Source of the DNA: an uncultured Clostridia bacterium
GTDB taxonomy: Bacteria; Bacillota; Clostridia; Christensenellales; Borkfalkiaceae
Assembly: GCA_947627575.1 (NCBI GenBank)
Contig: CANQWN010000003.1
Coordinates: forward strand, 109,959 to 156,652
Direction of reading: 5' to 3'
Length of the DNA: 46,694 bases
Position numbers and translations under genes: made by a program. Positions 1 to 13,333 of this stretch are shown here, in pieces. The notes below the pieces were generated by a model, which saw only the letters and a program-made list of their open reading frames with translations, was not told where the DNA came from and did not search any database. Position 1 is the first letter of the stretch, and each line of letters begins with the position of its first letter.

Positions 1-4
1 ATAA

Positions 5-40
5 AAATGCGCCCGCGCACAGATATGCGCGGGCGCATTT
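5..40 (-). terminator. Intrinsic terminator of the rqcP-radA operon
   Basis: A perfect 15-bp inverted repeat (5-19 with 26-40) has a 6-nt loop. Read on the minus strand it is followed by a run of T (the A-run at 3-7). It lies just past the radA stop codon and so closes the minus-strand operon. Confidence 0.85.
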
Positions 41-50
41 GCCGTATCTT

Positions 51-1409
51 TCAGTCGTTAAACAAATTCTTTATCATCGTATTGACGTAAAGCACGGGCA
101 CTATAGCAATCTTATCGGCGTATTTTGCGGCGGATTTCATATTTTTCGCGGGCAGCAAAATCTTCCTGAACCCCATTTTAACGCATTCCGCAACCCGCTT
201 TTCGCAGTAGGAAACGGCGCGCACTTCGCCCGTAAGCCCCACTTCGCCGAAAACTGCGGTGTATTTGTCTATCGGTTTGCCCGTGTATGCCGAAGCCAGC
301 GCCGCGCATATCGCCAGATCGCAAGCCGGTTCGTTCAGCTTTATCCCGCCCATGGCGTTTATATATACGTCGTAAGCGGAAAAATTCATTCCGCACCGCT
401 TTTCAAGCACCGCAAGCAACAGCGCAAGTTTATTGTAGTCCACGCCCAAAGACATTCTTCTCGGTTGCCCGAAGTTGGTTTTGCATACAAGCGTCTGTAT
501 TTCCACGTTCATACACCGCGCGCCCGTCTGCGACGGGGTGACGGCGGAACCGGCTTCCTCGCCGCGGCTTTCAGAAAGGAACACGCCGGAATAATCTGTT
601 ACGGGTATTATTCCCTCGCCCGTCATCTCGAAAACTCCTACTTCCTGCACGTTGCCGAACCTGTTCTTCACCGCACGCAGTATCCTGAAATTTTCGCGGT
701 TTTCGCCCTCGAAGTACAAAACGGTATCCATAATGTGTTCCAACACTTTGGGTCCCGCAAGCGCGCCCTCTTTCGTCACGTGCCCCACGATAAAAAAGGT
801 AATTCCGCGGCTTTTGGCTATGCGCATAAGTTTTGTGGCGCATTCCCGCACCTGCCCGACGGAACCCGAAGAGGAGGAAAGGTCGTCCGTGTACACCGCC
901 TGAATACTGTCTATCACGCAAAAGCGCACCCCGTCCAGCTCGTCCTCAAGGTCGTCTATGCATGTCTCGTTTATTATAAGCAGTTTGTCGGGGGAAAGGT
1001 TAAGCCTTTCGGCGCGCAGTTTAACCTGCGAACAGCTTTCCTCTGCGGAAAAGTACAGCGTTTTGCTTTCTTCGGAAAGATGCGCCGCAATCTGCGTAAG
1101 CAGGGTAGACTTGCCTATGCCGGGGTCCCCGCCTATAAGTATAAGCGAACCGGCTACAATCCCGCCGCCCAACACGTTGTCGAATTCGGAAATTCCCGAA
1201 GAAGTTCTGTCGTATCTTTCGTAAGTTATTTCGGAAAGCGGCTTCGCCTTTGCGGGCGCGTCGCGTTTTTTCTCTTTTTTCGTTTCTGCGGGCGCGGCGC
1301 TTTCCTCTACAAGGGTGTTGAATTTGCCGCAGAACGGGCATTTACCCATCCAGCTGTGGGTTATCCCGCCACATTCGCCGCAGACGAATTGCGTAAACGT
1401 CTTTGCCAT
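51..1409 (-). CDS. radA: DNA repair protein RadA (Sms)
   Basis: RadA is a RecA-like ATPase that drives branch migration of recombination intermediates during DNA repair and transformation. The 452-residue product has the family architecture. An N-terminal four-cysteine zinc finger (C10, C13, C24, C27) is followed by a RecA core with Walker A GGDPGIGKST at about 93-102, the RadA-specific KNRFG motif, and a Lon-like C-terminal domain. The start at 1409 gives MAKTF; an upstream in-frame start would add 25 residues unlike the family and run into ispDF. The ATG shares one base with the ispDF stop (TAATG), so the two are translationally coupled. It is the last gene of the operon, before a strong terminator. 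Identification is firm. Confidence 0.97.
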   Translation of the reverse strand: MAKTFTQFVCGECGGITHSWMGKCPFCGKFNTLVEESAAPAETKKEKKRDAPAKAKPLSEITYERYDRTSSGISEFDNVLGGGIVAGSLILIGGDPGIGKSTLLTQIAAHLSEESKTLYFSAEESCSQVKLRAERLNLSPDKLLIINETCIDDLEDELDGVRFCVIDSIQAVYTDDLSSSSGSVGQVRECATKLMRIAKSRGITFFIVGHVTKEGALAGPKVLEHIMDTVLYFEGENRENFRILRAVKNRFGNVQEVGVFEMTGEGIIPVTDYSGVFLSESRGEEAGSAVTPSQTGARCMNVEIQTLVCKTNFGQPRRMSLGVDYNKLALLLAVLEKRCGMNFSAYDVYINAMGGIKLNEPACDLAICAALASAYTGKPIDKYTAVFGEVGLTGEVRAVSYCEKRVAECVKMGFRKILLPAKNMKSAAKYADKIAIVPVLYVNTMIKNLFND

Positions 1410-2557
1410 TAAAGTTTCCTTAAAAATACCGTGCAGTAGGCGGCTATGCCCAAGCCCTCGCCCACAAAGCCCAGGCCCTCGCAAGTGCCCGCGGCAACCG
1501 CCACGCAGGAGGGGTCTACTTTGCAGATTTCGGCTATGTTCTGCACCATTTTATCGATATATGTTTCAAGTTTCGGCTTTTCCGCCTGAATGGAAAGGGA
1601 GACGCAGGCGGGGGCGTAACCCCTTTCGGCAACTATGTTCAAAGTTTTTTTAAGCATCTTCGCGCTGTCCGCGCCCTTCCATTGCGGGTCGCCGTCGGGG
1701 AAGTGTTTTCCTATGTCTTTCAGCCCCGCGGCGGAAAACAGCGCGTCTATCACCGCGTGGTAGCCCACGTCGCCGTCGCTGTGCGCTTTAAGCCCCTTGT
1801 CAAAGGGTATTTTCACGCCGCACAGCACTATCTTTTTGCCCTCGCCGAAGGCGTGCACGTCCACGCCGAAGCCCGTTCTTTCCGCCATATTTTCGGGGCA
1901 AACGGGCATTTCGCGCCTGAAATCGCGCGCGTACGTCAGCTTGATATTGTCCACCGAACCTTCGCATATACGCGGCGGGGCGATATACTTGCCGTAAACC
2001 GAGCTGTCGTCGGTAAAGTTCTCGTCGCCCGCAAGCGCGTACGCGTGTTTTATTTCTTCGGTAAAAAAGCCCTGCGGCGTCTGCATACAGTAAAGTCCGT
2101 CCCTGTCTACCCTGCCGAATATCTGCCCGTAATTCACTTTTCCCGCGGTGTCGGTAAAGGGCACGGCGCATACGCCGCTTCCGTATTTTTCAACGCTGTT
2201 TATGCAGCCGCGTATCAATTCCGAAGTGACGAAGGGGCGCGCCCCGTCGTGGATAAGCACTATGTCGCCGTCCACGGCGTTCAGTGCGTTTTTCACGCTT
2301 TGCGTGCGCGTTTCGCCGCCCTTCACTACGGTATAACCGAAGGGCTTGCAAATAAGTGAAATCTCGTCGAAATCTTTCGGGTTTGCGGCAACCACAACCT
2401 GTTGTATTTCCGGCAGGTCGAATTTTTTAAGCGTATGGTAAAGCGCGGGCGCGCCGTAGAGGGGAGAAAGCAGTTTGTTTCTGCCGAGGTTCGCCCGCGT
2501 GCCCGCGCCCGCCGCCGCGATTATCGCGCATACTTTAAGATTCTTCATCGTTGTCAT
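1409..2557 (-). CDS. ispDF: Bifunctional IspD/IspF isoprenoid enzyme
   Basis: This is a fusion of 2-C-methyl-D-erythritol 4-phosphate cytidylyltransferase (IspD, N-terminal) and 2-C-methyl-D-erythritol 2,4-cyclodiphosphate synthase (IspF, C-terminal), two non-consecutive steps of the MEP isoprenoid pathway. The IspD half shows the nucleotide-binding AAAGAGTR loop and a DGARPFVT motif. The IspF half starts near FGVDVHAFG, with metal-binding DVH and the AHSDGDVGYHAVIDAL region. Three in-frame ATGs are possible (2575, 2557, 2548). I chose 2557 because a purine-rich AAGAGAAG sits at a proper distance before it. The 5' end overlaps the YitT-family gene by about 20 bp and the 3' end overlaps radA by one base. 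Confidence 0.93.
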   Translation of the reverse strand: MTTMKNLKVCAIIAAAGAGTRANLGRNKLLSPLYGAPALYHTLKKFDLPEIQQVVVAANPKDFDEISLICKPFGYTVVKGGETRTQSVKNALNAVDGDIVLIHDGARPFVTSELIRGCINSVEKYGSGVCAVPFTDTAGKVNYGQIFGRVDRDGLYCMQTPQGFFTEEIKHAYALAGDENFTDDSSVYGKYIAPPRICEGSVDNIKLTYARDFRREMPVCPENMAERTGFGVDVHAFGEGKKIVLCGVKIPFDKGLKAHSDGDVGYHAVIDALFSAAGLKDIGKHFPDGDPQWKGADSAKMLKKTLNIVAERGYAPACVSLSIQAEKPKLETYIDKMVQNIAEICKVDPSCVAVAAGTCEGLGFVGEGLGIAAYCTVFLRKL

Positions 2558-3617
2558 ATATGCTTCTCTTTTCATTTATTTTGCGCTCTGCGGGGGCGGC
2601 TTCGCTTTGTTCGTTTTTCTGCTCGCCCTTCCGTTTAAGCAATTTTTCGTTTATGCGGCTGTACTTTATGCTTGTGCCTATAACGTCGGTTATGTCCATC
2701 ATAGTTACAAACGCAAACTCGTCCGCGCGGCTTACAACCTCGCGCAGTTTGGCAACCTGAAAGCGGTTCACCACGCAATATATTACCTGCTTTTCCGCCT
2801 GCGAATAATATCCCCTGCCTTCCATAACGGTAAGCCCTCTTCCGAACTCGTCGGAAAGCGCCTTGCACACCACGTCGTATTTCGAGGTTATTATAAGCGC
2901 GCCTTTCGCCTGGTCCAAGCCGGCGGAAATAAAATCTACGGCTTTGCTTGCCACGAAGTACGCCACGATGGAGTATAGGGCGGGGGTAAAGTCTTTCAGC
3001 ACCGTCGCGCCGCCGTAGTCGATAGCTATCCCGTCCACGCCCGCATATGCCAGCGCGCCTATAAGCACGTAGAGGAACACGTTGAAGATAAGCACAAAGT
3101 TCCCCACGGTAAGGTTCAGCTTTTTCGCAAAGATTACCGCCAGCGTTTCCATTCCGTCCATCGTCCCGCCGAAGCGTATTGCCATACCGCTGCCTATGCC
3201 TGAAAGCAACCCGCCGAACACGGAACATATCAGTCTGTCCGTGCCGCCTATGGGCGAAGTTCCGCCCGAAATCATATCGGCGAGAGGGCGTATTATGTTT
3301 TCGTTCTGAAACAGCAGCGAGCATATGGAATATACCGCGATTGCGAAGAGGGAATATACGGTAAAAGCCACGCCCTGCCTTTTCATCGCAAACAAAAATA
3401 TCGGCAGGTTAAGCACGATAAGCGGAATCCACAGTTCTATGTAGTTTGGCGTAACGTTGTTTATAAGCATTGAAACGCCCGAAACGCCGCTGTCGTAAAA
3501 GCCTGCGGGCAACAGCAAAAGCGTTACGCCCGTAGCGTTTACAACGCCCGCGATAAGCAGGAAGATAAAATTTTTTATATGGAATTGGCGCAAATCTGTT
3601 TTTTGTATAAGTTTCAT
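2535..3617 (-). CDS. YitT family membrane protein
   Basis: A 360-residue polytopic membrane protein of the YitT (DUF161) family. Hydrophobic segments fill roughly residues 17-220, and a C-terminal DUF2179-type ligand-binding-like domain is seen around GALIITSKYDVVCKALSDE and MEGRGYYSQAEKQVIYC. The family has no well-established substrate. A hydrophilic, charged tail of about 40 residues after the DUF2179 domain makes it longer than the usual ~290 residues. The start codon overlaps the rqcP stop (ATGA), indicating translational coupling; its 3' end overlaps the ispDF start. Confidence 0.9.
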   Translation of the reverse strand: MKLIQKTDLRQFHIKNFIFLLIAGVVNATGVTLLLLPAGFYDSGVSGVSMLINNVTPNYIELWIPLIVLNLPIFLFAMKRQGVAFTVYSLFAIAVYSICSLLFQNENIIRPLADMISGGTSPIGGTDRLICSVFGGLLSGIGSGMAIRFGGTMDGMETLAVIFAKKLNLTVGNFVLIFNVFLYVLIGALAYAGVDGIAIDYGGATVLKDFTPALYSIVAYFVASKAVDFISAGLDQAKGALIITSKYDVVCKALSDEFGRGLTVMEGRGYYSQAEKQVIYCVVNRFQVAKLREVVSRADEFAFVTMMDITDVIGTSIKYSRINEKLLKRKGEQKNEQSEAAPAERKINEKRSIYDNDEES

Positions 3618-3868
3618 TTGTCCTCACCCGAAATTATCTCGTAAAGTTCGGCGGCTTCGTCCTTTCTCACCGTTTCTTTCACTTTGATTACCCTGAAAAC
3701 AAGTTCGCCCCCGCTGAACTTCACCGTAACTTCGTCGCCTTCCTTCACGGGGGAGGAGGGCTTTGCGGCTTTGCCGTTTATTTCAACTTTTCCCCTGTCG
3801 CACGCTTCTTGCGCGACGGTGCGCCTCTTCAATATTCGCGAAACTTTTAAAAATTTGTCGATTCTCAT
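3614..3868 (-). CDS. rqcP: S4-domain RNA-binding protein RqcP (YabO-like)
   Basis: The 84-residue product is a single S4 RNA-binding domain beginning MRIDKFLKVSRILKRRT. From memory it matches Bacillus YabO/RqcP almost segment by segment (INGKAAKPSSPVKEGDEVTV, then KKDEAA-type tail). RqcP acts with RqcH in ribosome-associated quality control, where it helps poly-alanine tailing on stalled 50S subunits. An upstream in-frame ATG would add 47 residues with no S4 character, so the start is placed at 3868. It is the first gene of the rqcP-YitT-ispDF-radA operon; no clear minus-strand promoter was found upstream. Confidence 0.9.
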   Translation of the reverse strand: MRIDKFLKVSRILKRRTVAQEACDRGKVEINGKAAKPSSPVKEGDEVTVKFSGGELVFRVIKVKETVRKDEAAELYEIISGEDK

Positions 3869-3886
3869 AATTCTTGCGGAAATTGC

Positions 3887-3915
3887 TTGACTTGTCCCCA
3901 AGCGGTTGATATAAT
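3887..3915 (+). promoter_or_regulatory. Sigma-A type promoter reading toward rpoBC
   Basis: TTGACT (3887-3892), a 17-bp spacer and a perfect TATAAT (3910-3915) predict a transcript start near 3922. It reads into rpoB with a leader of about 270 nt. It overlaps the 5' flank of divergent rqcP. Confidence 0.75.
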
Positions 3916-3921
3916 AGAAAA

Positions 3922-4192
3922 CTGTACTAAAATGCGTATTTTGCCCTTTAAACGCTTTCCCAACCCCTTTTACTACGTAAAAAGTTGTCGCAAAGTGTAA
4001 AAAAAGCACAGTCCGCCTGTTAATTATACAACTGCGGCGGCTGTTTGTAAAGGGGGGCGGCGCTAAATTTTGTGCAAAATAAAAAATTTTTTTCCAAACT
4101 TTGTAACATTTTGATTTTTTGCGGTGAAAAGATATATACGCATAATCGCCACAATGTGAAATAAAAAAAGGCAGAAAGGAGTAATTTTCTTA
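3922..4192 (+). other. Long 5' leader of rpoB, no gene seen
   Basis: The interval between the predicted start site and rpoB contains no convincing ORF or tRNA. A bulged hairpin can form around 4009-4045 (ACAG-CCGCC with GGCGG-CTGT). An A/T-rich stretch follows, then a good ribosome-binding site (AGAAAGGAG, about 4172-4180) before the rpoB ATG. The leader may have a regulatory role, but no known ribosomal-protein or attenuation motif was recognised. Confidence 0.4.
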
Positions 4193-7100
4193 ATGAATTT
4201 ACCGATTCACAAGTATGGCAAAACCGAAAGGCGGAAGTTCGGTAAAATCAACGAAGTGATCGACATACCCGACCTCGTTGAAATCCAGAAAGCGAGCTAC
4301 AACACTTTTATCGAAGACGGCATTTCCGAAGTGTTTGAAGATTTTTCGCCCATAACCGACTATTCCGACCATTACGAATTGTACTTCCTCGACCATTGGT
4401 TCGACAAGACGCCGAAGTACGACGAAAAAGAGTGCAGAAACCGCGACGCGACATACGCCCTGCCCCTGCACGTAAAGGTAAGATTGGTAAACAAAATCAA
4501 GAACGGCGAAATTGTGGAACAGCCCGTATTTATGGGCGACATTCCCCTGATGACCGAATTCGGTTCGTTTATCATCAACGGCGCCGAGCGCGTAATCGTT
4601 TCGCAGCTTGTGCGTTCCCCGGGCGTTTACAACGCTTCTTCAAGGGACAGGACGGGCAAGGAAATGTTCGCCACCACGGTTATACCCAACCGCGGCGCGT
4701 GGCTTGAATTCGAGCAGGACGCAAAGGGCGCGCTTTACGTTCACGTGGACAGAAAGCGTAAAATCTGCGCAACCGTGCTTTTGCGCGCGTTGGGCTTCGG
4801 TTCCGACAGGGCGCTTAAAGACCTGTTCGCCGACGATCCGATGATAGAATACACCATTACGCAGGATTCCACCAAGTCGGAATCGGACGGGCTTATCGAA
4901 CTTTACAGAAAGCTCCGCCCGGGCGAAGTTCCCACCGAGGCTTCCGTAAAACAGCACCTTAACAACCTGTTCTTCGACCCCCGCCGTTACGACGTGGTAA
5001 AAGTGGGCAGGTATAAGTTCAACAAAAAGCTGAACCTTGCATACCGCCTTGCCGGCTGCAAACTCGCCGAGGACGCGGTAAGCCCCTACACGGGCGAAAT
5101 AATCGCAAAGGCGGGCGAAGTTGTTACGGATAAGCGCGCCGTGGAAATTCAGGACGCGGGCGTAAACGAAGTTTTCGTAACCGTAACCGACCCCGAAAAG
5201 GGCGAAATCAAGCACAAGATTATCGCAAACAACACCGTCAACTTCAAGGCGGTATCCTCCGCCAACCCCAAAACGTTCGGCTTGTTGCCCACAATCTATT
5301 ATCCCAACTACGTATTCGTAAGGAAGATTGCGGAAGAGTGCAGGAACGCCGACGAGCAGAGCATCGCGGACAAGTACTGCGACGAAATCAACTCTATACA
5401 TTACACGGCGGAAGTTCCCGAAACCGACGACGAAAAGCCCGAGGAAAAGAAGAACAGGGAACGCCGCCGCGACGCCCGTCTCAAATTCGTAAGGGCGTGC
5501 AAAATTTTCGTGGATTTGCTTGATTCGGGCGCGCAATCGCTTGACGCTTCCGACAAAAAGGATATCAAGCCCGTAATCGAAAAACTCAATCATAAACACA
5601 TCACCGTGGACGATATCGTCGCCGCCATTTCCACCAACCTCGATTTGCAGTACGGAATAGGCACCATAGACAATATCGACCATTTGGGCAACCGCCGCGT
5701 GCGTTCCGTGGGCGAACTGCTTCAAAACCAGTTGCGCATAGGTATCGCAAGGCTTGAAAAACTGATAAAGGAACGTATGGCAACGCAGGACGCAATGGAA
5801 ATAACCCCCTCCGGGTTGGTAAACGTCCGTCCCGTCTCCGCCGTCATCCGCGAATTTTTCGGTTCTTCCCAGCTTTCGCAGTTTATGGACCAGACTAACC
5901 CCGCCGCGGAACTTACCCACAAGCGTAAACTTTCCGCGTTGGGTCCCGGCGGACTCAACCGCGACCGCGCCACTTTCGAAGTGCGCGACGTTCACCACTC
6001 TCACTACGGCAGATTGTGCCCCATAGAGACGCCCGAAGGGCAGAACATAGGGCTTATCTCCTCGCTTGCCACCTTCTCCAAAGTAAACGAGTTCGGGTTT
6101 ATAATGAGCCCTTACAGAAGAGTTGAACCGGACGAAAACGGCGTTCCCACCGTAACCGACAAGGTGGATTACCTCACCGCCGACGAAGAGGACAAGTTTA
6201 TAGTTGCGCAAGCCAACGAACCGTTGGACGAAAACAATCATTTCGTAAACCAGCACATAGGCTGCCGCCACCGCGACCTGATAACGCAGTACACGGCGGA
6301 CAAGATGGACTATATGGACGTTTCGCCCAAACAGCTTGTTTCGGTTGCCACCGCGCTTATACCTTTCCTTGAAAACGACGATACCAACCGCGCCCTGATG
6401 GGCTCCAACATGCAGCGTCAGGCGGTTCCCCTCATGAAGACGGAATCGGCTATCGTAGCGACGGGCATAGAGGGCGCAATCGCCCGCGACAGCGGCGTTA
6501 TAGTCCGCGCAAAGAACGCAGGCGTTGCGATAGGCGTCGCTTCCGATATGATAAAAATCAAGGAAGACGACGGCAATATAGAGGAATACAAACTTAAAAA
6601 ATTCGAACGTTCCAACCAGGGCACCTGTCTCAACCAGCGCCCCATAATAAATACGGGCGACAGGGTTGAAAAGGACGAGATAATAGCGGACGGCCCCGCA
6701 ACCTGCAACGGCGAACTTGCATTAGGCAAGAACATACTTGTAGGCTATATGGAATGGGAGGGCTATAACTACGAAGACGCCATCCTCATTTCCGAAAAAC
6801 TTGTTCAGGACGACGTGTTCACTTCCATCCATATCGAGGAACACGAGACGGAGGCGAGGGACACCAAACTCGGCGAAGAGGAAATAACGAGGGATATCCC
6901 CAACGTTTCCGAAGACGCCCTTAAAGATCTGGACGAAAACGGCATCATAAGGATAGGCGCGGAAGTTCAGACGGGCGATATCCTCGTCGGAAAAGTAACC
7001 CCCAAGGGCGAAGCGGAACTTACCCCCGAAGAGAGGTTGCTCCGCGCCATATTCGGCGAAAAAGCCCGCGAAGTAAGGGATACTTCCCTCAAAGTGCCTC

Positions 7101-8275
7101 ACGGCGAGGGCGGTATAGTAGTAGACGTAAAAATATTCACCCGCGAAAACAAGGACGAACTTTCCCCCGGCGTTTCCAAACTCGTGCGCGTATATATAGC
7201 GCAGAAGCGTAAAGTGCAGGTGGGCGACAAGATGGCGGGGCGCCACGGCAACAAGGGCGTTATTTCCCGCGTGTTGCCTCAGGCGGATATGCCTTTCCTT
7301 GCGGACGGCACGCCTTTGCAGATAGTTTTAAACCCGTTGGGCGTTCCTTCCCGTATGAACATAGGGCAGGTGCTTGAAGTGCACCTCGGGCTTGTGTGCA
7401 AGCAGTTGGGCTGGAAGATAGCCACCCCCGTATTCGACGGCGCGACGGAAAAGGATATAAAACAGCTGTTCAGCGAAAACAATATTCTCAACCCCGAAGG
7501 CAAGGTAGACGGCAAAATTCAGGTATACGACGGCAGAACGGGCGAACCTTTTGAAAACAGGGTAACCGTCGGCGTTCAGTATATGATAAAACTTATCCAC
7601 CTCGTGGACGATAAAATCCACGCGCGTTCGATAGGTCCTTACAGCCTCGTAACCCAACAGCCCCTCGGCGGCAAGGCGCAATTCGGCGGACAGCGTTTCG
7701 GCGAAATGGAAGTTTGGGCGTTGGAAGCGTACGGCGCGGCGCACATCTTGCAGGAAATTCTGACGGTAAAATCAGACGATATCGTGGGACGCGTAAAGAC
7801 CTACGAAAGCATAGTAAAAGGCAACAATATCTCCGAACCGGGCATTCCCGAAGCGTTTAAGGTGCTTTTGAAGGAACTTCAATCCCTCGCCCTCGACGTA
7901 AAGGTACTTACCGAAAACGGTGAAGAACTTGTAATACGCGAGTTGGACGACGACGATGACGCCGTTCCCACCGCGCAGGCAAGGGAAATTCAGGAACTTG
8001 AAGAAAAGACGCCCGAAGAGGAAGTTGAACTTCCTTCCCGCCACGGCAAGCAGGAGGAAAAGCCCGAAGAAGAGGAAGAAGACATCAATATCTTCGACAA
8101 CGACGAGGACGAATTCTCCGGCAAGAGTCTGTTTGGCGAAGACGGCGACGAACAGGACGAAGGCGACGACGATTTCGGCGACAAGTACAGCCTGTTCGAC
8201 GAAGACGGCGACTTTGAGGACGACGATGACGTCGTTTCCGTGGACGTCGATGACGACGACAAGGACGGCGAATAA
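4193..8275 (+). CDS. rpoB: DNA-directed RNA polymerase subunit beta
   Basis: This is the beta subunit of RNA polymerase, forming half of the active-site cleft and the rifampicin pocket. The 1360-residue product shows the rifampicin-region block [20 protein letters not shown], followed by [14 protein letters not shown] and the conserved [15 protein letters not shown] block. The most unusual part is the C-terminus: from about residue 1245 to 1360 it is dominated by Asp and Glu, including runs of four to five acidic residues, making the protein longer than the ~1200 residues usual in Firmicutes. A strong ribosome-binding site precedes ATG. rpoC follows 12 bp later. The rplJ-rplL genes normally upstream of rpoB are not there. 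Confidence 0.98.
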   Translation: MNLPIHKYGKTERRKFGKINEVIDIPDLVEIQKASYNTFIEDGISEVFEDFSPITDYSDHYELYFLDHWFDKTPKYDEKECRNRDATYALPLHVKVRLVNKIKNGEIVEQPVFMGDIPLMTEFGSFIINGAERVIVSQLVRSPGVYNASSRDRTGKEMFATTVIPNRGAWLEFEQDAKGALYVHVDRKRKICATVLLRALGFGSDRALKDLFADDPMIEYTITQDSTKSESDGLIELYRKLRPGEVPTEASVKQHLNNLFFDPRRYDVVKVGRYKFNKKLNLAYRLAGCKLAEDAVSPYTGEIIAKAGEVVTDKRAVEIQDAGVNEVFVTVTDPEKGEIKHKIIANNTVNFKAVSSANPKTFGLLPTIYYPNYVFVRKIAEECRNADEQSIADKYCDEINSIHYTAEVPETDDEKPEEKKNRERRRDARLKFVRACKIFVDLLDSGAQSLDASDKKDIKPVIEKLNHKHITVDDIVAAISTNLDLQYGIGTIDNIDHLGNRRVRSVGELLQNQLRIGIARLEKLIKERMATQDAMEITPSGLVNVRPVSAVIREFFGSSQLSQFMDQTNPAAELTHKRKLSALGPGGLNRDRATFEVRDVHHSHYGRLCPIETPEGQNIGLISSLATFSKVNEFGFIMSPYRRVEPDENGVPTVTDKVDYLTADEEDKFIVAQANEPLDENNHFVNQHIGCRHRDLITQYTADKMDYMDVSPKQLVSVATALIPFLENDDTNRALMGSNMQRQAVPLMKTESAIVATGIEGAIARDSGVIVRAKNAGVAIGVASDMIKIKEDDGNIEEYKLKKFERSNQGTCLNQRPIINTGDRVEKDEIIADGPATCNGELALGKNILVGYMEWEGYNYEDAILISEKLVQDDVFTSIHIEEHETEARDTKLGEEEITRDIPNVSEDALKDLDENGIIRIGAEVQTGDILVGKVTPKGEAELTPEERLLRAIFGEKAREVRDTSLKVPHGEGGIVVDVKIFTRENKDELSPGVSKLVRVYIAQKRKVQVGDKMAGRHGNKGVISRVLPQADMPFLADGTPLQIVLNPLGVPSRMNIGQVLEVHLGLVCKQLGWKIATPVFDGATEKDIKQLFSENNILNPEGKVDGKIQVYDGRTGEPFENRVTVGVQYMIKLIHLVDDKIHARSIGPYSLVTQQPLGGKAQFGGQRFGEMEVWALEAYGAAHILQEILTVKSDDIVGRVKTYESIVKGNNISEPGIPEAFKVLLKELQSLALDVKVLTENGEELVIRELDDDDDAVPTAQAREIQELEEKTPEEEVELPSRHGKQEEKPEEEEEDINIFDNDEDEFSGKSLFGEDGDEQDEGDDDFGDKYSLFDEDGDFEDDDDVVSVDVDDDDKDGE

Positions 8276-8287
8276 GGGAGGTAAAGT

Positions 8288-11965
<3,678 letters not shown>

Positions 11966-11973
11966 AATGCAAG

Positions 11974-12002
11974 GGCGGCGCGAAATTTTTCGCGCCGCCT
12001 TT
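11974..12002 (+). terminator. Hairpin terminator after rpoC
   Basis: A 9-bp GC-rich stem (11974-11982 with 11991-11999) with an A/T loop is followed by only three T. It is placed 9 bp after the rpoC stop. The short T-run means some readthrough into the next small gene is plausible. Confidence 0.6.
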
Positions 12003-12019
12003 AAAAAAGAGGTATAGAT

Positions 12020-12358
12020 TTGGCAGACTTTGAAGAATTGAGAATGACCGACCTGCTTTTGAAACTGCAGGCGGAAGTGGATAAGGCGTTTTCCGTACGT
12101 TCGGCTTCGCAGCTTAAAAATATAGGCGCGCGGTTGCAGGACGTGTACAACTTTCACCTTACGTCGCAAAATTCGTTTTCGGGCGTGGAGGAAAATTTAA
12201 AATATCTGTACTCGTCTTTCAATTACGCCGCGGTGATAACCAACGACGCCGTAAAAAGCGGGGTGATGGGCGCGGAGGATATGCAAACGCTTAACGAATG
12301 TCTCGAAATTATGGCAAAGTGCTGCCGTAACGCGATAGAAATCCTCAAAAAATCCTGA
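12020..12358 (+). CDS. Small alpha-helical protein of unknown function
   Basis: A 112-residue, probably all-helical, soluble protein with heptad-like hydrophobic spacing and no recognised domain. It begins with TTG at 12020; an AGAGG ribosome-binding site about 7 bp upstream supports this start, and no ATG lies nearby at the N-terminus. It lies 54 bp after rpoC, so it may be partly co-transcribed by leakage through the rpoC terminator. It ends before a strong bidirectional terminator. I do not recognise the family and assign no function. Confidence 0.65.
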   Translation: MADFEELRMTDLLLKLQAEVDKAFSVRSASQLKNIGARLQDVYNFHLTSQNSFSGVEENLKYLYSSFNYAAVITNDAVKSGVMGAEDMQTLNECLEIMAKCCRNAIEILKKS

Positions 12359-12371
12359 AAAACCGCATAAT

Positions 12372-12413
12372 AAAAGCCGCTTACGTTGTTGCGTAAGCGG
12401 CTTTTGTTTTTTT
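12372..12413. terminator. Bidirectional terminator between convergent genes
   Basis: A perfect 14-bp stem (12372-12385 with 12392-12405) with a 6-nt loop has A-rich left and T-rich right flanks. It can therefore stop the plus-strand transcript from 12020 and the minus-strand transcript ending at 12420. Confidence 0.85.
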
Positions 12414-12419
12414 GCGTAA

Positions 12420-13304
12420 TTATTTATTGAGTTTCTTGTCGGCGAAAAGGGTAATAAGATACGCCGCCACGCCGCCGGCAACGCAAAGCGCTATGCCTAA
12501 CCCCAACTGCATACCGTCGAATGGCGCGGAAGGGAAGTTCGCGGGGTAAGTTATAAAAAGCGCGGGTATAGACGCGGCGACAAACCCCACTATCGCCCAA
12601 TAAGTGCCCCTCGGGAATTTTGTAAGGAAAAACTTCATAAGTTTCGCGATACTGAAAAAGCCTAAAATCACGCCCGCCGCCGCGCAGAACAGCACCAAAA
12701 CGTTGTGCCCCAAATTTTCCGTTATGCCCTTCAAAGCGTCTATCAGCGGATCGTAAAATCCGAAGATCATCATTATCATAGAACCGCTTATCCCGGGGAC
12801 GACCAGCGCGCAGGAGGCGAACACCGAAATTACAGCCAAAAGGAAGTAATTGTACACGGGCATAGAGGGGGAAAGATCCGCGGCTCCCGCCGTGGAAAAC
12901 AGCTTTGCAAAACTTATCCCCAACAGCGCAAGCGCGGGCAGAGCTATGCACCATATGTCGTACCGCGCTTTAAAGCCCCTGTCTTTCGCCTCGCCTAATA
13001 TTTTGGGGAAACTGCCTATCATAAGCCCGGCAAACAGCAAAACCGTGGGCAAAGGAGCGTATTCAAGCGCGTATCCCAACGGCACGGTAAGCGCGGCAAA
13101 ACCCGCGATAACGCCCAAAAGCACGGGCAAAATAAGCGAAACGCTTTTTTTAAAGTTCCTTCTTATGCCGTTTATGGCGTCGATAAGCTCGTCGTAAATC
13201 CCGAATATCACGGCAACCGTTCCGCCGCTTACCCCGGGGATAATCATCGCAACGCCCATCGCCGCGCCCTGCAAAAGATTGATAAAAAACTTCTTTATAT
13301 TCAT
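12420..13304 (-). CDS. DUF368 polyprenyl-phosphate transporter (PopT-like)
   Basis: A 294-residue polytopic membrane protein with the DUF368 signature near the N-terminus (GAAMGVAMIIPGVSGGTVA) and a second, related half-motif (ALVVPGISGSMIMMIFG). The family includes PopT, shown to recycle undecaprenyl phosphate across the membrane for cell-wall polymer synthesis; transfer of that role to this protein is by family membership. No Shine-Dalgarno sequence is visible before the ATG at 13304; a GC-rich palindrome sits in the 29-bp gap after the upstream EFR1 gene, with which it is probably co-transcribed. Confidence 0.9.
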   Translation of the reverse strand: MNIKKFFINLLQGAAMGVAMIIPGVSGGTVAVIFGIYDELIDAINGIRRNFKKSVSLILPVLLGVIAGFAALTVPLGYALEYAPLPTVLLFAGLMIGSFPKILGEAKDRGFKARYDIWCIALPALALLGISFAKLFSTAGAADLSPSMPVYNYFLLAVISVFASCALVVPGISGSMIMMIFGFYDPLIDALKGITENLGHNVLVLFCAAAGVILGFFSIAKLMKFFLTKFPRGTYWAIVGFVAASIPALFITYPANFPSAPFDGMQLGLGIALCVAGGVAAYLITLFADKKLNK

Positions 13305-13333
13305 TGAATTATTTATATTCCGCGGCGCGCCGC

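Noticed and set aside
4640-6271. A 543-codon open frame on the minus strand inside rpoB
   Set aside because: It is the mirror of rpoB codon bias, has no ribosome-binding site or domain and would overlap an essential gene; treated as a shadow.
12020-12358. The gene after rpoC as a ribosomal protein or FliS-like chaperone
   Set aside because: Neither L7Ae-type nor FliS motifs can be seen; left as unknown.
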